Source: DAOUMU01 sp034409055 (lineage in GTDB: Bacteria > Chloroflexota > Anaerolineae > 4572-78 > J111). From it: 34,340 bases of DNA. The notes below the pieces were generated by a model. It was not told the DNA's origin and did not search any database. It saw nothing but the letters and a program-made list of their open reading frames with translations. The stretch is taken from the NCBI GenBank assembly GCA_034409055.1, contig DAOUMU010000513.1, positions 1-34,340 of the forward strand. The letters are read 5' to 3'. Below are positions 29,566 to 34,340 of this stretch, piece by piece. Positions within the stretch are counted from its first letter, which is position 1; each line of letters opens with the position of its first letter. Both the position numbers and the translations under genes were made by a program.

Positions 29566-30654
29566 CTACTGCCGGAATTTTTCACTGTCCGCTTGTTGTT
29601 TCCGGCGTTGAATGTTCCAGATACCCGCGCCCAATAGGCCGGAGATGACGATCACCGAGACGATGATGATCAATAACGAATTGCGCTTCGTCTCCAGGAT
29701 ACCACCGCTGGGCGGGATGATAGCCGGTTCGGCCGCCGGAGCAGCGTCAGTGTCTGAAGCGACGGCCGGTTCTGCGGCCGGGGCAGCTTCTGGTTGAGTC
29801 TCGACAGAGGAGGCCTCCAGGGCGTCGTCAACGGAGGTGGTGGACAGTTCACTCAGCCGGGGAACAATAGGGGGCACGTCTACTTTGTTGAGGGGGATCA
29901 GGGAAACACAATCAAAGGTAAAAATAGCTGTTCGCCAGTTTGCCCATCTGCGCCAGGCGCCGAGAAAGATGGTCATTCTATCGGATTTAGCCTTAACCAC
30001 AGTGTAGTAATCCTCGACGGTGGCCAGGTCAGGATCATCGGGACCGGTAATTTTGAACTCCAGCTCTTGTTCACGCCAGGGTAAGAGGGTCCATTCGTCG
30101 TGGGGAATGGCTCGCCAATTACTGCCACCTGTGTGATCAAAGACAAGTTCAACTCTATGGTTAATATCTGGCGACGATGCGCCGGATTGAACCTGAATCG
30201 TACCACTGATGGCAAACAGATACTCCTGACCGGGGACCACGTTAACCGTTTGATAAATTCCCAAACGAGCGTCCGATTGATCTGTTGATTGCATATGGAT
30301 TGATAGCGAATTCTTACCCACAGTTTCGAGCTTTATATCATCTGCACATACCAGGCCAAGCCCTTCGTTGTTGTAGATGTTGTATTTACCGTAAGCTTCA
30401 CTTCTGAACCAGTTCCAATCGTTGGGAACGTGGCCAATATCCCGGGCCTCAAAACCTAATTCGGGCACCGGATAGAAGCCAAATTCAAAGTTACCGTTAA
30501 AGATGAGATTATCTGATCCAGGGGCTTCTTCTGCTTCGGGTTCCTGGGCCCGGATTTGTCCGGCCCATTGGACAGAGAAGCTCAACCAGAGCAGCAGTGG
30601 CAGCAGGATGATCACTCCAATTTGACCTAACTTGTTGACATATTTTTCTGACAT
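29566..30654 (-). CDS. Anchored surface protein with carbohydrate-binding-like domain, second copy
   Basis: A 362-residue protein from the chosen start; ATG at 30654 has GAGG 6 nt upstream, unlike the in-frame ATG at 30666. A signal or anchor helix (~13-30) is followed by an acidic linker and a jelly-roll-like domain (~45-255; LIFNGNFEFG, LGIYQTVNVVPGQEYLFAI, FTFDCVSLIPL). An Ala/Pro/Glu-rich stalk leads to the tail PPSGGILETKRNS, a hydrophobic helix (LLIIIVSVIVISGLLGAGIW) and RRK. The layout parallels the protein at 13824-14984, but the pre-helix motif is PPSGG instead of LPDAG and the sequences are only weakly similar. Ligand unknown. Confidence 0.72.
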   Translation of the reverse strand: MSEKYVNKLGQIGVIILLPLLLWLSFSVQWAGQIRAQEPEAEEAPGSDNLIFNGNFEFGFYPVPELGFEARDIGHVPNDWNWFRSEAYGKYNIYNNEGLGLVCADDIKLETVGKNSLSIHMQSTDQSDARLGIYQTVNVVPGQEYLFAISGTIQVQSGASSPDINHRVELVFDHTGGSNWRAIPHDEWTLLPWREQELEFKITGPDDPDLATVEDYYTVVKAKSDRMTIFLGAWRRWANWRTAIFTFDCVSLIPLNKVDVPPIVPRLSELSTTSVDDALEASSVETQPEAAPAAEPAVASDTDAAPAAEPAIIPPSGGILETKRNSLLIIIVSVIVISGLLGAGIWNIQRRKQQADSEKFRQ

Positions 30655-30695
30655 GGCCGACCTCATCGTACTACACAGTTTCTAAACATAACTAG

Positions 30696-30704
30696 ATTAT
30701 ACCA
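30696..30704 (-). promoter_or_regulatory. Extended -10 promoter of the second surface-protein gene
   Basis: On the minus strand TGGTATAAT, identical to the boxes at 6110 and 11498. No good -35 is seen. Transcription would start ~35 nt before the chosen start codon. Confidence 0.55.
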
Positions 30705-30777
30705 CTGTTTCGGAAAAAGATAAAGGCTTTGTACTTGATGCTATAGCGATTTTCTTGTCTGCATCAGTCGTGCTGCC

Positions 30778-30796
30778 GGCAAGTTAACAACTCGCC
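30778..30796. repeat. GGGCAAGTT palindrome, copy 3
   Basis: GGCAAGTT-AAC-AACTCGCC followed by CTAC. Arms pair with one G-T type mismatch. It belongs with the palindromes at 5399 and 11541 and sits in the divergent intergenic region 30655-30976. Confidence 0.5.
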
Positions 30797-30852
30797 CTAC
30801 ATAACTTGACACTGGCAAGGCTCAATGATATGCTTTTGATAGGAAAATTGTC

Positions 30853-30957
30853 TTATACCCAAGCGCACGCGAAAATTTCGTAGGTCGGCATCCCTATGCC
30901 GACCGCTGCCGCATAGGGATGCGGTAGCTACGGAAATTTCAGAATGCGTTTAGTATA
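30853..30957. repeat. Nested palindromic element, family 2 copy B
   Basis: 105 bp with ends TATACCCAAGCGCACGCG and, reverse complemented from the right, TATACTAAACGCATTCTG, each leading into AAATTTC. The core contains GGTCGGCATCCCTATGCCGACC-type and CCGCATAGGGATGCGG palindromes. The outer ends match 19851-20008, while the inner GCATAGGGATGC core matches 20161-20335. It ends 19 nt before the start codon of the next gene, so its right arm lies in that gene's leader. Confidence 0.7.
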
Positions 30958-30976
30958 TCATTTGGGGGTGGTTCAA

Positions 30977-32719
30977 ATGAGTGATCCTGATAAAACTGTT
31001 TATTCCAGCAAAGGCGCGTCAGGTATAGCCGGATCGCCTGAACAATCTTCACTGTCGTCCCAGGAGTCTAAAAGGAATCCTTTGCTGATGATTGGCGGTG
31101 TAGGTTGTGCAATATTGTTATGTGCTGCTTTGTTGATTGGAGGGGGGGCATACTATTTTTGGACCAGTGAGGATAATCCCCTGGCCGGTCTATTGGACAG
31201 GGGGGAGGAAGCCCCAACCTCGGAGGCAGAAACGTCGCCCGAGTCGCCGTTGGCCACCGCAACCCCTGTACCTACACCGACGCCGGCAGTAACCACTGAC
31301 ACTGAGGCTGAGGTTGAGACAGGTGAAGCAGAAAGCGGTGAAGAAATAACCCCAACGGCTGACAGTAGCGAAATGACCCCGACCCGTCCGCCTGAGCCCA
31401 AATTGGGATCGATTACTTTTGCCTTGGGGGCTACAGATACGTATGAACCTGTTAGCCCTGCCCTCTCGTTCCAGGAGGGTATTACAGAAGTGCACGCTAT
31501 CTTTGAGTATCGTGGCATGTCAACGGATTATACCTGGGAGCGAGTGTGGTATCTTGATGGTGACGAAATTTTACGAAGTCCCCAGACCGGTGCTCCCAGG
31601 GAAGCCTGGAGTGGGGCTGAAGCGGGCGTATTTGATTATTTTATCAATAATGGCGGTGAGCCACTTCCCTCTGGCGAATGGGTATTAGAAATTTATGTGG
31701 AGGGCGAACGGCTGGCAACGGGCAGTTTTACGATTGAAGGACCGGAAGAAGCCGAGCTAATTGCCGAAGCAGAGGAGACCGAACAGGCGACCGAGATTCC
31801 ACCGACCTCCACCCCTACGCCTATTGTCACGGCTACGGTCGCACCCCAACCCAGTGTCAGTGGGGGAGGTACTTACCAATTAGTTTACACCAAATGGGAT
31901 GGCGGTCAGCATAATCTGTATGTGGCCGACACAAATGGCGACAATGATCAATTTTTGGCGAACCGGGCTGCCGGTCCTTCGTGGACTCCTGATGGAGCAA
32001 CCATCTTTTTCTACGGTGAAGCGGGAGTCGACCGGCAAATTCGGAATGGGGTTGAGTATGTATTTGATGGCATCAGCAACGGGATTGTGGCCATGAATGC
32101 TTCACCGCTGCCAACTACGGTTGACCAGTTGACCCTATTTCAGGCCCTCGATTGGAAGCAAGGGACTGCCCGGTGGGCCAACGTTTCTCCAGACGGTAAA
32201 ATGGTCGCTTTTGATGCTAAACCCGGTGGTAATTATCGTATCTACTTTTTGGGGACAGCCGATACCCAGCAATTCCGTTTTGAGATCGTCGGTGAGCAAG
32301 CCGATTGGTCACCTGATAGCCAGAAAATCGTTTACCGCTCCGGTCGGGATGGCCAAACCGGCATCTGGATTTCAAACCGGGATGACTCCGGCCATACGTT
32401 GACCAGCAACAATGCCTCCGATTCATTCCCTGCCTGGTCGCCCGATGGTAACACCATTGCCTTTAGTCGCGATGAGGGCGGCAACGTGGACATTTACATT
32501 ATGAATGTGGACGGTACCAACGTGCAGCGCCTGACAGAGACTCCTGGTCCCGATACGTTGCCTACTTATACCCCCAGCGGCGACATCATCTTCCGGAGTG
32601 CTCGTACCGGTAGTTGGGGCATCTGGAAAATGAGTGGTACCGGGGCTAATCAGCAAGAGATTATTCCCAATGCCGGTGTTGGCCCTGATTGGAGTTTTAG
32701 TAAGATGGATGTGAATTAA
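30977..32719 (+). CDS. Membrane-anchored TolB-like beta-propeller protein
   Basis: A 580-residue protein. Start ATG 30977 has GGGGGTGG 5 nt upstream; the frame opens earlier, inside a repeat element. A cytoplasmic Ser-rich segment precedes one membrane helix (~37-60; MIGGVGCAILLCAALLIGGGAYYF). A Glu/Thr/Pro-rich linker is followed by a beta domain (~145-265; AIFEYRGMSTDYTWERVWYLDG) and, from ~310, PD40/TolB-type propeller repeats (WSPDSQKIVYRSGRDG, WSPDGNTIAFSRDEGGNVDIY, IYIMNVDGTNVQRLT). Such propellers usually mediate protein or ligand contacts outside the membrane; no pal/tol partners are present. It is followed after 11 nt by mtaB, and the two may share a transcript despite unrelated roles. 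Confidence 0.85.
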   Translation: MSDPDKTVYSSKGASGIAGSPEQSSLSSQESKRNPLLMIGGVGCAILLCAALLIGGGAYYFWTSEDNPLAGLLDRGEEAPTSEAETSPESPLATATPVPTPTPAVTTDTEAEVETGEAESGEEITPTADSSEMTPTRPPEPKLGSITFALGATDTYEPVSPALSFQEGITEVHAIFEYRGMSTDYTWERVWYLDGDEILRSPQTGAPREAWSGAEAGVFDYFINNGGEPLPSGEWVLEIYVEGERLATGSFTIEGPEEAELIAEAEETEQATEIPPTSTPTPIVTATVAPQPSVSGGGTYQLVYTKWDGGQHNLYVADTNGDNDQFLANRAAGPSWTPDGATIFFYGEAGVDRQIRNGVEYVFDGISNGIVAMNASPLPTTVDQLTLFQALDWKQGTARWANVSPDGKMVAFDAKPGGNYRIYFLGTADTQQFRFEIVGEQADWSPDSQKIVYRSGRDGQTGIWISNRDDSGHTLTSNNASDSFPAWSPDGNTIAFSRDEGGNVDIYIMNVDGTNVQRLTETPGPDTLPTYTPSGDIIFRSARTGSWGIWKMSGTGANQQEIIPNAGVGPDWSFSKMDVN

Positions 32720-32730
32720 GTTTCTAATTT

Positions 32731-34065
32731 ATGCGCATTCGAGTTGACTCAATCGGTTGCCGGCTGAATATCAGCGAAGTGGAAGAGATGGCCCGGCGCT
32801 TTGCCGGCGCCGGGCATCGTTTGGTTGGACCAGGCCAGGTGGCCGACCTGTACGTTTTCAACACCTGTACCGTAACCCACATTGCCGCCCGCAAATCTCG
32901 CCAGGTTATCCGGCAACTGCGCCGGGCCAACCCGCGGGCAACGGTGGTAGTGACCGGCTGTTATGCCCAGCTTGAACCGAAGGCAGTCGAAGCCTTGGGC
33001 GTTGACATGATTGTGGATAATAGCCAGAAGGATAAATTACCCGACCTGCTGGCAGAAGCTGGTCTACTCCACGACGCAGATCCCATTCCGGCCGTTGACA
33101 CACCCTCGTTTATTTCCCCCATTCCCCCCCTGGGCCAGGATAACCGGCCAGAACACACCCGGGCTTTTGTCAAGGTCCAGGATGGCTGTGATAATCGCTG
33201 TACCTTTTGCCTTGTGACCGTGGCTCGTGGGGCGGGACGCAGCCGCTCTATCGCTGGTGTCGTGGCTGAAATTAACCGCCTGGTTGAAATGGGCTATCAG
33301 GAGGCCGTCCTCAGTGGAGTTCACCTTGGCTCTTATGGCCATGATTGGGGCGATCCGCAGGGCCTCGAAAAGTTGGTCCGGGTCATCCTGGCCGAAACTG
33401 ATTTGCCTCGCTTGCGCCTGTCCTCGTTAGAGCCGTGGGATTTACAGCCCGAATTTTTTGAGTTGTGGCAAAATGAGCGTCTGTTACCCCACCTGCATTT
33501 GCCGTTGCAGAGTGGTTGCGAGGCTACCTTGCAGCGTATGGCTCGTCGCACCAGCCAGGCCCAATTCTCCCAATTGGTCCAGGCAGCCCGGACCGCCATT
33601 CCTGACCTGTCCGTTACTACCGATGTTATCGTCGGTTTTCCCGGCGAAACAGAAGCAGAGTTTGCCGAATCAATCGCCTTTGTGGCGGCAATGGCCTTTG
33701 CCAGGCTCCATATCTTCCGCTATTCCAGGCGAGCCGGCACAGCCGCCGCCACAATGAAAGGTCAAATTCCGTCTCAGCTCGTTAAGGAACGTAGCCAACA
33801 ACTGCACGCCTTAAATGCCAGGTTAGAACATACCTTCCGCCAAAAATTTATTGGCCGCACTATGCCCGTTCTCTGGGAAAGTCATGCACTGCATGGTTTC
33901 GGCTGGCAGTGGAGTGGCCTCACCGGTAATTATCTGCGGGTCCTCACCCAAACCGGTCCCCAAGTTGATTTGCGAAATAAGGTCATTGAGACCGCTCTGG
34001 TCGACTTGTCCCCAGCCGCCCTCTTGGGGCAATTGCCCCAAGGTACTTTCGACTATACTTATTAA
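32731..34065 (+). CDS. mtaB: tRNA (N6-threonylcarbamoyladenosine(37)-C2)-methylthiotransferase MtaB
   Basis: A 444-residue radical-SAM methylthiotransferase. The N-terminal domain has the three cluster cysteines Cys10 (IGCRLN), Cys46 (NTCTVT) and Cys77 (TGCYAQ). The radical-SAM site is CDNRCTFC (Cys153, Cys157, Cys160), followed by GRSRSI, LSGVHLGSYG, HLHLPLQSGC and DVIVGFPGETEAEF. A TRAM-like C-terminus follows (~375-440). It converts t6A37 to ms2t6A in ANN-decoding tRNAs. GCRLN and the overall spacing favour MtaB over MiaB or RimO. No strong ribosome binding site is seen; it is probably coupled to the gene ending 11 nt upstream. A terminator follows directly. Confidence 0.92.
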   Translation: MRIRVDSIGCRLNISEVEEMARRFAGAGHRLVGPGQVADLYVFNTCTVTHIAARKSRQVIRQLRRANPRATVVVTGCYAQLEPKAVEALGVDMIVDNSQKDKLPDLLAEAGLLHDADPIPAVDTPSFISPIPPLGQDNRPEHTRAFVKVQDGCDNRCTFCLVTVARGAGRSRSIAGVVAEINRLVEMGYQEAVLSGVHLGSYGHDWGDPQGLEKLVRVILAETDLPRLRLSSLEPWDLQPEFFELWQNERLLPHLHLPLQSGCEATLQRMARRTSQAQFSQLVQAARTAIPDLSVTTDVIVGFPGETEAEFAESIAFVAAMAFARLHIFRYSRRAGTAAATMKGQIPSQLVKERSQQLHALNARLEHTFRQKFIGRTMPVLWESHALHGFGWQWSGLTGNYLRVLTQTGPQVDLRNKVIETALVDLSPAALLGQLPQGTFDYTY

Positions 34066-34068
34066 AAT

Positions 34069-34116
34069 TAAAAAAGCCACAACAGCGCCGCAAGCTGCGC
34101 CACTGTGGCTTTTTTA
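34069..34116. terminator. Intrinsic terminator of mtaB (bidirectional)
   Basis: AAAAAGCCACA pairs with TGTGGCTTTTTT, with an inner GCGCCGCAAGCTGCGC stem-loop. It starts a few nt after the mtaB stop codon. A-run and T-run on opposite sides make it active in both directions. Confidence 0.9.
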
Positions 34117-34340
34117 TCATGATGACAAAACACCCTGCCCCCACCCACAACCCAACCTGCCCCCACCACACCACTGCCCTCCCCCCTCATCACCTGCCCC
34201 GGTAGGGTTCATCCTTCATCCTTCCCTCCCCCCTCCCCATTGTTAATTACTAATTGCTAAGATACTGTTGGCGAATTTATGTTAAGTAGGTGCGAGAGCC
34301 AGAAACTTGGAACGGCGGGTCTGTGCCTTTGGTCTTTCAT
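34117..34340. other. Gene-free end of window with C-rich tract
   Basis: No gene is visible. About 34133-34239 is strongly strand-asymmetric: the plus strand is C/T/A-rich and almost G-free, giving G-runs on the minus strand (for example GGGGAGGGGGGAGGG). An AT-rich segment TGTTAATTACTAATTGCTAA follows and resembles the AT-rich repeat near 5920. Confidence 0.5.

Noticed and set aside
33851..34246. Plus-strand frame overlapping the mtaB end
   Set aside because: It overlaps conserved mtaB sequence, passes through the terminator and ends in a Pro/His-rich translation of the C-rich tract.

Overview
This window looks like a chromosomal segment of an uncultured member of the Chloroflexota, probably class Anaerolineae. 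That is an inference from gene content and style, not from a marker gene. The evidence is a 7TM/multi-PAS/GAF histidine kinase, a CotH / VTC-domain / DUF4956 cluster, many large secreted proteins with lamin-tail domains, a subtilase ending in YLPVVVKN, a fragment resembling Chloroflexota-type nucleotide cyclases, and abundant short palindromic intergenic repeats. There is no rRNA, tRNA, CRISPR array, prophage or intact transposase that I can see.

Layout. 1-5.8 kb is mostly minus strand: a TPR protein, a DUF1385 (YqhQ-like) membrane protein, a GDE_C-type debranching glycosidase next to an oligopeptide-type solute-binding protein, and secG with its terminator. 6.1-11.0 kb is a plus-strand cluster: a DUF2007 protein, a giant secreted CotH protein, a VTC-type polyphosphate-polymerase-fold protein and a DUF4956 membrane protein. 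11.1-13.3 kb holds a small zinc-ribbon protein (minus), then a soluble FtsK/SpoIIIE-type translocase and a two-TM partner. Their promoter carries two perfect LexA/DinR-type palindromes. 13.5-15.0 kb (minus) has rpsT and a wall- or membrane-anchored surface protein. 15.2-16.0 kb (plus) encodes a thermonuclease lipoprotein whose promoter carries a near copy of the same operator. 16.0-19.5 kb (minus) is a 1160-residue orphan sensor histidine kinase.

19.5-20.5 kb has no protein gene and is packed with nested palindromic elements plus a strong terminator. 20.5-27.8 kb encodes a 2450-residue secreted subtilase with Fn3-like, CGE-type beta and lamin-tail modules. 27.9-28.5 kb is a DUF433/DUF5615 toxin-antitoxin-like pair, followed by the decayed front of a probable nucleotide cyclase gene and an HD-domain hydrolase. 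29.6-30.7 kb (minus) is a second anchored surface protein. 31.0-34.1 kb (plus) has a membrane-anchored TolB-like beta-propeller protein and the tRNA methylthiotransferase MtaB, closed by a clear terminator.

The two themes most worth following are regulatory and structural. First, an apparent SOS-type operator (ACTAGAAYATWTGTTCT) is shared by a DNA translocase operon and a secreted nuclease. Second, there is a modular family of intergenic palindromes in which outer inverted repeats and inner palindromic cores appear to have been exchanged between loci. Many of the genes encode cell-surface or secreted proteins, so the segment reads largely as envelope and extracellular function interspersed with housekeeping genes (secG, rpsT, mtaB).
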